Part shown: piece by piece, positions 10,588 through 22,314 of the stretch
Position numbering within the stretch: position 1 is the stretch's first letter
How the letters are laid out: each line of letters starts with the position of its first letter
Assembly (NCBI GenBank): GCA_029990175.1
Contig: JARKIP010000022.1
Span: 24,216,001 to 24,280,000 of the forward strand
Origin: Petunia secreta
Taxonomy: Eukaryota > Streptophyta > Magnoliopsida > Solanales > Solanaceae
DNA: 64,000 nucleotides
Reading direction: 5' to 3'
Program-made: the position numbers and the translations under genes
The notes under the pieces: model-generated
Database searches by the model: none
The model's input: the letters and a program-made list of their open reading frames with translations, nothing else
Told to the model about the DNA's origin: nothing

Positions 10588-12591
10588 TGACACGACCCGA
10601 ATTCTCGGATAGGCTGTGTGGCCACCCGACCAACTCCCCTAGACCTGTCGGGCGAACCCTATTGATAAACTCAATCTATATATGACATAATACTGAATTG
10701 GAGGAGAAATGAATCTAACTTCAAATGTAAAATAGCTCCAAAAGATAGATATATATACATAAGATGAATAAACCGTACAAGTTGTCAGAACAAATACAGC
10801 TAACCACCCCAAATATAGGTCTAGAGGTTTCCAAATCAGACATCTACAAAGTCAAAAAAATATATACATATCTAGAAGGGATAAAAATAGGATAACACTA
10901 TAGTATCTACAGCTGGAAGCCTCAAGGAACAAACTGGCTTACCACAGTCAGCTGAGAACGTCCTGACTCCTCAATTATGCTACTGGCTTGGTACTTCAAG
11001 GGAATCTGCCGAACGAAAAGACAACACAAAAGCAGATATGGAGTGAATCATAAAGACTTAGTAAGTGGGGCTGGCTAGCCACCTCCAAGAACAAATAAAC
11101 TAGCCAGGGAAAAGAGAGGAGCAAATAACCACCAGAAATATATATAAACAACCAGAGGCATATATTACAAGCATAAGTCATAGATTAACCAGGTCACATA
11201 ATGTTCAACAATATATGCAATAACGATGAGATTAATGCATTATGATGCAATAGGGTGACATGTCCCAAAAGAAAGGAGCGGAATCCTCCTACTCTGTGGC
11301 GAAATTCTCCTACCCTCAATATAATGCAAGGAGAGGAATCCTCATGCTCCTAGGGCTTAATCCTTCTACTCTCAATATGATGCAAGGAGCGGAATTCTCT
11401 TGCTCCTAGGGCAGAATCCTCTTGCCCTCACATGACATAACAACCTAGAAATGAAGAAACATAACTAGAAAATACATAACAACGTTGTGGCGTAATAACT
11501 ACACCCTATCGGCAACTATTCACGTAAAGAACGCGTGATTAGATTATCCAAAAGGCCAAAGGCCGTTAAAGAAGCAGATAAAATCACTTACCTCAAGTCC
11601 TGAGCCGATAATGCTACTCTGCAACCTCCTTTCCTGCCCGATGTCCCTTACAAATATCCCTCTCTGAGCCAAATAAGTTAAAACGCACATATAAGTGCGC
11701 AAAAGATGATTATGTAACATTTTCACGGAGAAAGAAAAATTACAAAGATACCCCTAGGCCGAGCTTAGCCGAAAACCCATAAACTGTACATTTTCGGACT
11801 CCTCATAATCCAACGAGTTCAATGGTATCATTTATTTCGTATTTGAATTCAATTTCATCAAATTTCCTAATTTTATAAATTTTTGGGTCCTAACTCAATT
11901 TTCCAATTCAATTTCAAGAAATCTTAGCTAAAACTCATGAATTAACGTAAGTTAATGTTATAGTATTGATACCTGAAGAATTCTCATAATTTGGTACCCA
12001 AAATTCTCCTTGAAACTGATTTGATTCAGCTGGTTTTTGCAAAAATTGAAAATGGGCTGAAATGACCCTTTTATACTATGAACAAGCTGCTTACCATGCC
12101 GCTTTCGCACCAGCAACTGTTGTGCTAGGTTTAAGTCCTAACGAGACCATACGAAGCTTGGAAAGATCCCAAATTTTTAACACAACTTATACAAGACTTA
12201 TGTGACATGCTCGCGAAGAAGGAACTCGAATCGGATCTCTAGAACTCAAGATACGACTCCCACGGATAGAGATCGATTTATTAACTTTTGGAATTTTAGT
12301 GAAACTGACTGAACAATCTCGGAATTCACTTCTGAAAGTTCCTATAGGTCATTAATGACTAAACGAACCTAACGCAACTTTAGGATTTTGAGTCGGAGCT
12401 CATTTCTCAAATTTAGCTCGAAAACCTTTTTAAAACTTTACCAGCAACTAAAACGGAAACCTTCTCAAAAATCCTACCAAACGAGGTCCAAATCAGCTCA
12501 AATTTTACAGACAGGTCCTAATGGAGCTTTAGGACTGTCGACACGCTAATCTAAATCTTAATTCCTAAAATAACTACTTAAGGTCATTTCA
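10588..12591 (-). repeat. 3' LTR of TE-C
   Basis: 2,004 bp, TG...CA ends on the minus strand (TGAAATGACC at 12591, GTCGTGTCA at 10588). A degenerate minisatellite at about 11275-11430 resembles the 57-bp repeat of TE-A. Confidence 0.9.
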
Positions 12592-12602
12592 TTCTCCTCC
12601 AC
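12592..12602 (-). other. Polypurine tract of TE-C
   Basis: GTGGAGGAGAA on the minus strand directly before the LTR start, identical to TE-A. Confidence 0.8.
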
Positions 12603-13087
12603 TTAGACTCTCGTTCGTCCTCGAACGAGCCAGATTCTATAACATATTCCACATGTATTCACGGGAATTCCTACACTAACTTTCGATTCCATTCGACTGA
12701 CAAAATTTTACCATCACAGAACCAAAAACACAAATACTGATGAAAACTTTTAAATTTTAGGAATCTAATTTGTACCTGAATCATAAAAAAGGATGAGGAT
12801 ATATCTCACGCATGCCAGACTTAAGCTCTCAAGCGTCCTCTGCGAGAGGACGATTGTGCCATCGTACTTGAGCCATCAGAATCTGCTTCGAACGAAGCTT
12901 TCAGACATCTTTGGCAACTATGGCCACTGGAAACTGCTCATAGGCTAGATTCACATCTAGCTAAGTAGGCTGACTAGGATCTACCTCAATCACTTTGGTA
13001 GGATCTCTAATACACTTCCAGAGCATCGATACATGAAACACAGGATTAAATGGAATAGAAGTTGGCAACTCAAGCCGATAAACCACC
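12603..13087. other. TE-C 3' interior, decayed end of pol
   Basis: In the element's orientation this follows the integrase C-terminus, where a gypsy element carries its last pol codons and a short leader to the purine tract. The strand is stop-rich and I could recognise no further motif with confidence. Confidence 0.45.
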
Positions 13088-14200
13088 TTACCAATATACT
13101 TCTAAATATGGAAAAAGGCTAATAAACCTGGGACTAAGCTTCCTTTTCCTACCAAATTTCTTTACACCATGCATTGGCAACACTTTCAGAAACACCATGT
13201 CGCCGACCTCGAACTCTAACTCTCGGCTTCTACGATTCGAGTATAAAATCTGCATGCTTTGAGCAGTCCGCCGATGATCCTGAATAACACGAACAACATA
13301 AAGAGTCTGACGAACAATATCTGAACTCATCACCTCAACATATCGAGACTCGAACCAACCAACCGGAGAACGACATCTATAGCCATACAAAGGCCTCAAA
13401 TGGATCCATCTGAATGGACGACTGATAGCTGTTATTATTAGAAAACTCTGCTAAGGCGAAATGATCATCCCAGAAGCCTCTGAAGTCCAATGCACAAGCT
13501 CCTAGAATATCCTCCAGAATTCGAATAACCTGCTCTGACTGACCATCAATCTAAGGATGCAACATTGTGCTAAGTTGCACCTGGGTCCCCAACTTCTTCT
13601 GAAAAATACTTCCAGAACTGAGAGTAAACTGGGAACCCTAATCTAAGATAATAGATATAGGAGTGTCATGCAGCCTTACCACATGATCAATTAAAATCCG
13701 AGCCAATCTCTGAGCTAAGTCACTAGTCTTCATAGGGATGAAGTGAGTCGATTTAGTCAATCTGTCCACAATAACCCAGACTGAATCATGGTGACACATG
13801 GTCTTTGGCAAACCAACTACAAAATCCATAGTGATCTGCTCCATTTTCATTCATGAATGGGCAATGCCTGAGCTAACCCTGTCGGTCTCCGGTGTTCGAA
13901 CTTAACTTGCTGACAGTTCAAGCAAGGAGACACATAATCAAACACATCTCTCTTCATCCCCTTCCACCAGTATAGCTCTCAAAGATCCAAGTACATCTTA
14001 GTAATACAAGGATGAATATAATATTACGAGTTATGAGTCTCGCAGAGCAGTAACTGCCTCAGATATCAAACATCAAAGGCACAGAGTCGACCATTAAATC
14101 GAAGAGTACCATCAGAATCAAGCTCGAAGGAGGAAACTCCTCTAATTAGGACACGACTACGCAACTCCTGCAAATGAGGAACCTCAAACATTCACCCCTT
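13088..14200 (-). pseudogene. TE-C integrase
   Basis: On the minus strand the core reads EQITMDFVVGLPKTMCHHDSVW (first Asp) and SIILD (near the second Asp). The C-terminal domain is PLYGYRCRSPVGWFE, then ELEFEVGDMVFLKVLPMHGV and FGRKRKLSPRF. This is the enzyme that inserts element cDNA into the genome. Open pieces run at 13638-13850 and 13088-13399, and frameshifts and stops separate them. The zinc-binding N-terminus is only faintly readable around 13900-14150. Confidence 0.85.
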
Positions 14201-14293
14201 AATCTAACTGACTAAGGAAGATTGAGCTGTAATACATGCCAAGACTCAACAAGAGTCTGCACGAAGAAATCTCACACAAGAGTTGCTAAGGGA

Positions 14294-14773
14294 CTACAAC
14301 TCTTGGGCCAAAAGTCTCATATCAGCACAAAGAAAAGCCATGCCATCGACAAACTTCCTGCTCAAAGCATTTGCTACCCCATTCGCCTTCCCGGGATGAT
14401 AGCGGATGGTGAGATCATAATCTTTAATTAACTTAAGCCACCTCCACTGCCGGCCATTAAGATCCTTCTGAGAGAGAAAATACTGCAAGCTCTTCTGATC
14501 GGTATACACCTAACAAGGCTTGCCATAAAGACAGTGCCTCCAAATCTTCAAAATAAAGACCACAACATCCAACTCTATATCATGAGTCAGATAATTCTTA
14601 TCATTCGGCTTCAGCTGTCTAGAAGCATAAGAAATCACCCTCTCGTACTGCATAAGAACACATCCAAGATCCATACGAGATGCATTGCATGAGACTACAA
14701 ATCTACCAGTGCTAAAAGGAAGGGATATCATTGGAGTTGAAATCAATAAGGCCTTGAGCTTATGGAAGCTCAC
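14294..14773 (-). pseudogene. TE-C RNase H
   Basis: The minus strand reads FSTGRFVVSCNASRMDLGCV, ISYASRQLKPNDKNYLTHDIEL, RHCLYGKPC, a stop, then YTDQKSLQYFLSQKDLNGRQ and YHPGKANGVANALSR. Only one stop (about 14510) interrupts the domain, at the residue before VYTD. The usual CDAS acidic residue reads CNAS, so a catalytic Asp is replaced by Asn. Confidence 0.88.
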
Positions 14774-14814
14774 CTCACACTCATTGGAATATCGGAACTG
14801 AACTGCCTTCTAGG

Positions 14815-15540
14815 TCAAGGAGCCATGGGAGTTGCAATATTGGAAAACTTTTCCACAAACCTCCGATAATAACCTGTCAGATCAAGAAAACAGCGAATCC
14901 CACTCGGCGAGGTAGGACGAGGCCAATTCTGCACCGCCTCAGTCTTCTTCGGATTAACCTTGATACCCTCGCTGGATAGCACGTGACCCAAGAATACCAC
15001 CGAATCAGTCAGAACTCGTATTTTGAGAACTTGCGTACAACGTACGATCACGGAGGGTCTGAAGAATCACCCTCAAATAATAATCATGTTCCTCGCGACT
15101 ACGAGAATGGATAAGAATGTAATCGATGAAGACAATGATAAGGGAATCAAGCAACGACTTAAACACTCGATTCATGAGATCCATAAAGGCTGCAAGGGAA
15201 TTAGTCAACCCAAAAGACATAACTAGGAACTTTTACTGGCCGTAACGAGTCCTCAAAGCAGTCTTCGGGATATCTAACTCCTGAATCTCATATCTAACTC
15301 CTGAATCTCAATTGATGAGAGCCAGACCGCAAGTCGATCTTAGAAAAGAATCTGGCACCCTGAAACTGATCAAACAGATCATTATACAAGGCAATGGGTA
15401 CTTGTTCTTTATGGTGACCTTATTTAGATGACGATAATCAATACGTATCCTCATAGTCTCATCTTTCTTTTTCACGAACAGAATAGGAGCACCCCACGGG
15501 GAAATACTCGGCCTAATGAATCTGTTATCTAGCAAAGCCT
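14815..15540 (-). pseudogene. TE-C reverse transcriptase
   Basis: The blocks are FIRPSISPWGAPILFVKKKD and MRIRIDYRHLNKVTIKNKYPLP (about 15540-15380), then MSFGLTNSLAAFMDLMNRVF and IIVFIDYILIHSRSREEHDY (15220-15050), then VVFLGHVLSSEGIKVNPKK and GYYRRFVEKFSNIA. The polymerase site FIDDIL is FIDYIL here, so the second catalytic Asp has become Tyr. A frameshift splits the middle. The order and motifs are unambiguous Ty3/gypsy. Confidence 0.9.
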
Positions 15541-15789
15541 ACAACTGCTCCTTTAAATCCTTCAACTCTGACGGAGCCATACAATAAGGAGGAATGGAAA
15601 TAGGCTGAGTCCAAAGCACTATCCGAACTCGATCTCCCGATAAGGAGGAAGTTCGGGGAGATCATCTGGAAACACAACACAGAATTCCCTTACAACAGGA
15701 ATAGAATCGAGGGATGGAATCTTCATAGTGATATCTCTAACCATGACAAGATACGCTAAACATCTTTTATCCATCATCTATTTTTCCTT

Positions 15790-16135
15790 CAAAAAAGAAA
15801 TAACACGCCTTGTGTGTGGAAAATAAGAGCTCTGCTGCACCACCGGTGCTGAACCAGTAAGAGACAACTGAAGAGACTTAGCATGACAATCCAAGGTGAG
15901 ATGGCATGATGCCAACCAATCCATGCCTTAATGACATCAAAATCGACCATATCTAACACAAAAAAGGTCCATCTGGGTCTCACAACCCCCAAAGGACACA
16001 GTACCAGCTGGATAAACTCGATCCACCACAATCGTGTCTCTTATAGGAGTAGAAATACTGAATGGATCATGGAGACGCATATGAGAGACGTATGAATAGG
16101 TAGATCCTGGATCCACCAATCAATATGCATCTCGA
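15790..16135 (-). pseudogene. TE-C aspartic protease remnant
   Basis: The minus strand reads MVDPGSTYSYVSHM, the gypsy protease active-site region (DxGS), followed by RLHDPFSISTPI and VYPAGTVSFGGCETQMDL. A frameshift then leads into the RT linker. The enzyme would mature the Gag-Pol polyprotein. Confidence 0.75.
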
Positions 16136-16139
16136 CCAT

Positions 16140-17060
16140 AAATAGTTAGAGCACCAGTAACAATAGCTGGAGATGCCTTTGCATCCTGCCTGGCTAGCAA
16201 TGCATATAGTTGTCTTTGCGGCTAGAATGAGCTGCCACTCTAAGAACCACCTCTAAAGGGACCACTAAACCCATGCCCACGACCTCTACCAGGCGGTGGT
16301 GCACCTCGAGTTAGCTGAGACCCTGAAGGAACACCCTGAGGCTGCTGTGGCATAGATGCTGGAGGGCGAGAGAAAGGACGACTACTACCCTGCTGATGAA
16401 GATAAGGTCAATCTTTCTTATGATGCCCTGGATCCTAACAGATAAAGCACCTTGGAAAAAATCTACGCTGATCAACTCAGACTAATCTCGCGGGCGAGAC
16501 TGGCGCCGCTCTTGAGAAGAAGCAGACGCGTTCTAAAACCCATACGTTGGAAACTGAACTTGCCTAATAGGAGGCCTACTCTAATACTGATAGCTCTTAC
16601 CTCCAGATAAGGTACTAGAATGCCCTAGACCACAAGATCTCTTACTGTCCTACTCTAACTCCTCCATCTCCAAATTATAATATGCCTCATACTTCCTAGC
16701 AATATCAACAGCGGCATCAAATAGGGTCATGGCCTCAATCTCACGAGCCATTTAAGACCGCAAGGAAGGAGAAAGCCCATCAATAAAACGTCTGACCCTC
16801 TCTAAGGCCTCCTACACAAAATCTGAAGTATATACAGACATCTCTGAGAATAAAAGCTCATATTCCGAGACAGACAAGTTACCTTGTCCAATCCTCTAAA
16901 ACTGCCTCCTCATCTGATCCTACAGACTGCGAGCAAGAAACTTCTCCATCAATCGATTGGAGAGCGCACTCCACGTCGGATTCGGCAAGCCCTGCATAGC
17001 TGATCAGAGTGTGATCCACCAAACTAAAGCTAGACCCTCAAACGAAAAGATAGTACACTT
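16140..17060 (-). pseudogene. TE-C gag
   Basis: A capsid-like segment is readable on the minus strand at about 16990-16660 despite stops: PTWSALSNRLMEKFLARSL, GNLSVSEYE, ALERVRRFIDGLSPSLR and MAREIEAMTLFDAAVDIARKYEAYYNLEMEE in pieces. Downstream (16450-16150) is a glycine- and arginine-rich stretch with a degenerate zinc-knuckle region. Gag forms the cytoplasmic particle. The reading is by family resemblance. Confidence 0.78.
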
Positions 17061-17210
17061 AACTTCAGATAAGAAGACTCACGCATGATGGGGAAAGAAA
17101 GAAAGGAAACTTCCTAACTACCACCCTAGGCTCTGGATAGTTACGGACGTCTCCGCCCAATCAACAAGCTCTATTAGTCACTATCATGATTTGAAAATAC
17201 TCTATATCGG

Positions 17211-17222
17211 GCTCTGATACCA
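17211..17222 (-). other. Primer binding site of TE-C (initiator Met-tRNA)
   Basis: TGGTATCAGAGC on the minus strand, two bases inside the 5' LTR. Confidence 0.93.
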
Positions 17223-17224
17223 AC

Positions 17225-19177
17225 TGACACAACCCTGGTTCTCTGCTGGGTCGTATGGGCACCCGACTACCTCCCTTAGACCTGTCAGGCGAATCCTATG
17301 GACAAACTCAATCTATATATGATATTATACTGACTTAAAGTAGAAATGAAGTAAACTTCAAACATAAAATAGCTCCAGAAGAGAGAGAGAGAGAGAGATA
17401 TATATATATATATATATATCAGATGAACAAACTGTACAAGTTATCAGAACAAATACAGCTAACTACCCCCAATTATAGGTCTAGAGGTTTCTAGATTAGC
17501 ATCTACGAAGTCAAAAGAATATATACATATCTAGAAGGGAAAAAAATAGGATAACACTATAGTATCTACATTTGGCAGCCTCAACGAACAAGCTGCCTCA
17601 CCACAAACAGTTGAGAACGTTCCGACTCCTCAATCACGCTCCTGGCTAGGTCCTGCAGAGGAATCTGCCGAACGAAAAAGACAACACAAAAGCAGATATG
17701 GAGTGAGTCATAAGGACTTAGTAAGTGGGGCTGGCTAGCCACCTCCAAGAACAGATAAACTAGCCAGAGAAAAGGGATGAGCAAATAACAACCAGAAATA
17801 TATAAACACCCAGAGGCATATATTACAAGCACAAATCACAGATCAACCAGTCACATAATGTTCAATAATATGTGCAATGAAGATGAGATTAATGCATTAT
17901 GATGCAATGGGGTGACATGTGCCAAATCAATGGAGCGGAATCCTCCTACCTTCAATATAATGCAAGAAACGAAATCCTCCTGCTCGTAGGGCTGAATCCT
18001 CATGCTCCTAGGGCGGAATCCTCCTGCCCACAGAGTACATAACAGCCAAAAATCAAGAAGCATAACCAGAAAATAACAAGGCTGTGGCATAATATACACC
18101 CTATCGGCAACTATTCACGTAAAGAACACATGAATAAATTATCCAAAAGGCCAAGGCCGTCAAAGAAGCGGATAAAATCACTTACCACTAGTCCTAGGCC
18201 GATAATGCTATTTACAACCTTCTTTTCTTCCCGACATCCCTTAAAAATATCCCTCTATGAGCCAAATAAGTTAAAACGCACATATAAGTGCCCAAAGATT
18301 ATTATTTAACGTTTTGACGAAAAAAGAGAAAATTTACCAAAATACCCCTGGGTCGGGCTTAGCCGAAAACCCATAAACTATACATTTTTGGACTCCTCTA
18401 AATCTAAAAATTTCAATGGTATTATTGATTGTCATATTCAAATTCAATTTCATCAAATTTTATAAATTTTAGGGTCCCAACTCAATTTTCCAATTCAATT
18501 TCACGAAATCCTACCTAAGAATCATGAATTAACGCAAGTTAATGTTATAGGATTGATACCTCAAGAATTCTCATAATTTGGTACCCAAAATTCTCCTTGG
18601 AACTGATTAGATTTAGATGGTTTTTGCAAACCTGAAAATGGGCTGAAATTGCCCTTTTATACTATAAACAAGCTGCTTAGCGTGCAGCTTTTGCACCAGC
18701 AACTGTTGTGCTGTTTTTAAGTCCAAACAGGACCCTATGAAGCTCAAAATGACCCCAAATTTTGTGCACAGATTATACAAGACTTGTGTGACATGCTCGA
18801 GAAGACGAAACTCGAATCAGATCTCCAGGGCTCGAGATATGGCCTCCACGGAAAGAGGTCCATTTATTAACTATTAGAATTTTAGTGAAACTAACTGAAC
18901 GACTTCGGAATTCACTTTCGAAAGTTCCTACAGATCATAAATGACTATACAAACCTAACAAAACTTTTGAATTTCAATCGGAGCTCATTTTCTCAAATCG
19001 AGCTCGAAAATCTCTTTTAAGCTTTACCAATACTAAAACGAAAACGTTCTAAAAAATCCTACCAAACGAGGTCCGAATCAGCTCAAATTTAACAAATAGG
19101 TCCTAATGGAGCTTTTAAGACTATCGGCATGATAATCTAAGTCTTAATTCCTGAAACGACTACTTAAGCTCGTTTCA
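17225..19177 (-). repeat. 5' LTR of TE-C
   Basis: 1,953 bp, the direct copy of 10588-12591. A (GA)n(TA)n microsatellite lies at 17382-17420. The right end is followed by the GATGC duplication (19178-19182). Confidence 0.9.
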
Positions 19178-19630
19178 GATGCCAGTTCATCCAGTGTTTC
19201 ATGTGTCGATGCTTCAAAAATATATCTGGGATCTTTCTGAAGTGATTGAGTTAGATCCTGCTTAGCCAGATGTAAATCTATCCCATAAGGAGTTCCCTAT
19301 TTTCATAGTTACTCGAGATGTCTGGAATCTTCGTTCAAAGTAGATTCCGATGGTTCGAGTACGATGGCGCAACTGTCCTCATGAGGAGGACACTTGGGAG
19401 CTTCATTCCAGCAGGCATGAGAGACATCCTCATCTCTTCGATAACTTGGGTAGGATCTTAATTTCTAAAGCTTAAAAGGTCTTATCCTTATTTACGTTTT
19501 CGGCTCTGTATGGTGTGATTATGTCTGTTGAATAATTGTTAAAAGGTTGCGTAAGAAATTCCATCACTCATGTGAAATCTAGTCTAGACTCTTGGTAGTT
19601 CAAGGACGAACGAGATTCCAAGAGGAAGAG
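19178..19630 (+). pseudogene. TE-B pol C-terminus, resumed after TE-C
   Basis: Directly after the duplication the plus strand reads PVHPVFHVSMLQKYI, the conserved C-terminus of gypsy integrase, in line with the segment ending at 10587. It continues as VRVRWRNCPHEEDTWE, a chromodomain-like or post-integrase tail typical of plant gypsy elements. Stops are present. A purine-rich leader, AAGAGGAAGAG, ends it at about 19630. Confidence 0.85.
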
Positions 19631-21109
19631 AACCGACCTTAGGTAGTCGTTTTAGAAGATAGGACTCTGATTGACGTGTTAAAAGTCTTTAAAGCTCTAT
19701 AAGGTCTATTAGAACCTATCGGTAAAATTTGAGCTGATTCGAACCTCGTTTGGTATGATTTTTGAGAATGTTTTTCGTTTTAGTTCTCGGTAAAACTTAA
19801 AAGAGGTTTCGAGCTCGATTTGAGTAAATGAGCTTCGATTCAAAATCCAAAAGTTTCGTTAGGATTAGTATGATCAGTTTTGACCTGTAGCAACTATCGG
19901 AAGTAAATTCCAAGGTCGTTCGGACAATTTGCTAAAATTCCAAAAGTTAAGAAATCAACTCTTTCCATGGGAGCCATATCATGAGTTTTGGAGATTTGAT
20001 TCGAGCTCCGCATTTGCGAGCATGTCACACAAGTCTTGTATGACTTGTGTGAAAATTTTGGGGTCATTCTAAGCTTCGTAGAGTCCCGTTTGGACCCAAA
20101 AATAGCACAAGCTGTTGCTGGTGTGAAAAGTAGACAATAAGCAGCTAAAAGCTTTTTTAAGTAAAAATTTAGTGTAGGGGCCTGTTTGGCGCGCGTTAAT
20201 TGATTTGTAGCCGTCAAAAACAAATTCGCTGAGAAATAGCCACCTCCGGACAAATCCCAGTATAAATACTGGGACTTTGAACAAAACTTGTTCAAGGCCC
20301 CAGTATTTGTACTGGGGAAGCTTCAGTAAACTAACCCCAGTATAAATACTGGGGCTTTGAACAAGTTTTGTTCAAGGCCCCAGCATTTTGTTATATAAAG
20401 CTTCAGTCCCATAACAAAATACTGGGGCTGTGAACAAAACTTGTTCAAAGCCCCAGCATTATTATGGGACTGAAGCTTTATATATAAAGTCTCATAACCC
20501 ATAACAAAATGCTGGGGCTGTGAACAAAACTTGTTCAAAGCCCCATCATTTTGTTATGGGACTCAGCTTTATATATAAAGTCCCATAACAAAATACTTGG
20601 GCTTTGAACAAGTTTTGTTCAAAGCCCCAGTTTTTTGTTATGGGGCTAGTCTGGGGTGTTTTTCCAACGCTAATGGAGCTTAAGTGTGCGCGCGCGAATT
20701 TTTGGCTATTCTTCAGTGAATTTTGAAACGGTGGATAGTCCCCATTGAGCGCGTCCAAAAATGGCTAGTGATCAAAATTTCCCCTTTTTTAAGACTAAAA
20801 AAAACCGTATAAAAGGGCTTCTCGGCTACCTTTATTTCATATGTAGATCAAACTTTTCCAAGACGGTTTAGGGTGAAATTTCTGTGCCAAATTATTCTAA
20901 AGTCATCAGGTATCGATCCTAAGCTTATTTATTTCATTAGTTCATGATTTTTAGCTAGAATTTCATAAAATTTAATTTAAAATTTGAGTTAGGACCCTAA
21001 AATTTATGAAATTAGGATATTTGATAAAATTGAATTTGAATATGAAAATCAATGATACTATTGGATTCGTGGAATTATGAAAAAGTCCAGAAATATATAA
21101 TTTATGGGA
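19631..21109 (+). repeat. TE-B 3' LTR, truncated, with foldback insertion
   Basis: From CGACCTTAGGTAGTCG the sequence follows the TE-C LTR read in the opposite orientation (GTAAAATTTGAGCTGATT, CCTCGTTTGGTA). It is interrupted at about 20150-20805 by the foldback element, resumes at TATAAAAGGGC, and stops matching at 21109 where LINE sequence begins. The terminal part of the LTR is lost. Confidence 0.8.
20150..20805. mobile_element. Foldback-like element with CCCCAG/CTGGGG palindromes
   Basis: This is an insertion of about 650 bp in the TE-B LTR. The TE-C LTR runs without it from TAAGCAGCT to TATAAAAGGG. Its flanks are imperfect inverted repeats: AAATTCGCTGAGAAATAGCC at 20220-20240, mirrored by GGCTATTCTTCAGTGAATTT at about 20703. 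Between them CCCCAGTA...TACTGGGG and GAACAAGTTTTGTTC palindromes repeat five or six times, sometimes spaced by CCCATAACAAAATGCTGG. No ORF is convincing. A non-autonomous DNA transposon is the likeliest class. The exact ends are uncertain. Confidence 0.65.
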
Positions 21110-22160
21110 GCTATGGAAAGGACATACGCTAACAGATATAGACATACTTCTGTCTCCACAAGAAAATTATTCATGAGGTCATTCTTAATACCAAAGTTAG
21201 CTCGAACAAAAGTTCCAATTCCATCTCTCTGAACTCTACTTGGAATGAAATATGTACTTTGTTGGATCAATTCAAAAATCCAACTGTGGTATTCCTGTTG
21301 TATGGAAGAAACATCCTGCTACTATTTATGAACAAAAAAAAGATGGGTGCTCTATGCAAAAGGAAAATAAAGCAAGAGCATGTGGTATTATTAGAGACTA
21401 TAGAGGGAACATGATCTTAGCTTTTAATTTAAGGAATCTCTCAAATTTCGCAGCTATAAAGCTGAAACCCAAGCTGCTACTATTGGTCTGGAACTATGCA
21501 TATCTCATGGAATCAAGAGGATTTTTCTTGACATGGTTACTAACACAATTACTCCATCCGTGGATAAAAAATCTTCAAAGTATAATGTTCAAAGATCAAG
21601 GAAAGGTTGTCCATTGCCAAAGAGGCAAACATTGTGGTAGATATTCTAGCTAAGCAAGCCTCTGTCTGGCTAGATTAGTAATTTAGTATCACTGAAAGTG
21701 TTCGAAATCTTTTTAAGGCTGCTATTGGAGCTTTCAACATGGACAAAGCTGGAACTTCTTATTTTAGGATTAAACAGAATAAGAAGGGCATAGGTTAATT
21801 TAGGATGAACAACCAATGAATGATGAATCTGCATTTTGAGATTCAACATCTTTTCATATTCCTTTTTTCAGAGATTTAATAGTTTATGGAGTAACCCTCA
21901 TTTCTATTTTTGTGCCATTTATGTTGTATTGAAGTAAGCTTATTTGCTTCTTTCTCCTGCTGGTTTTGGTTATAAGAACCAGTGTATAATGTATCTTTGG
22001 GATTATCTACTTACAGGTAGGGATTTGCCAGACCTTCCTCCATCTCTGGGAGGCTTTATTTATTTACTTTTTTTAAACAAAGATCACCTCCCTATAGACA
22101 AGGATTGTACATATGTAAAGATGGATATAACGATTTGTATAAAAACTTCAAGCATGATCT
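21110..22160 (+). pseudogene. LINE-derived RNase H-like 3' fragment
   Basis: Pieces resemble the RNase H domain at the end of plant LINE ORF2: IPVVWKKHPATIYE, ARACGIIRDYRGNMILAFN, YKAETQAATIGLELCISHGIKRIFLDM (after a frameshift) and EANIVVDILAKQAS. The usual NTDG reads QKKDG. The tail (21930-22090) reads like a LINE 3' end, but there is no poly-A and no target duplication. The left edge truncates the TE-B LTR. It is non-functional. Confidence 0.7.
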
Positions 22161-22314
22161 CTCGTTTAATTTAGAAATATAAAAATACATATCGAAGCAA
22201 AAATTAGCTTTCTATCTTGATAATACATATAAACAGTATTCAACGTACATAAGGTAGACATAAAGTAGTTATTTACTTTATGCTTGACAGAGTTACACCG
22301 GCTACTATGCTTAC

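Larger units (their letters stand above)
10588..19177 (-). mobile_element. TE-C, complete but decayed Ty3/gypsy element
   Basis: This 8.6-kb minus-strand element has LTRs at 17225-19177 (5') and 10588-12591 (3'), an iMet primer site, gag, protease, RT, RNase H, integrase and a purine tract, in the gypsy order. It is bounded by GATGC duplications inside the TE-B integrase. Over the first 160 bp the LTRs differ at roughly 30 sites by eye, so it is much older than TE-A. Every coding part carries stops or frameshifts, and the RT active site is mutated. Confidence 0.93.

Noticed and set aside
19894..20538. Minus-strand ORFs of 71-133 codons
   Set aside because: Span the TE-B LTR and the palindromic foldback insertion; repetitive peptides.
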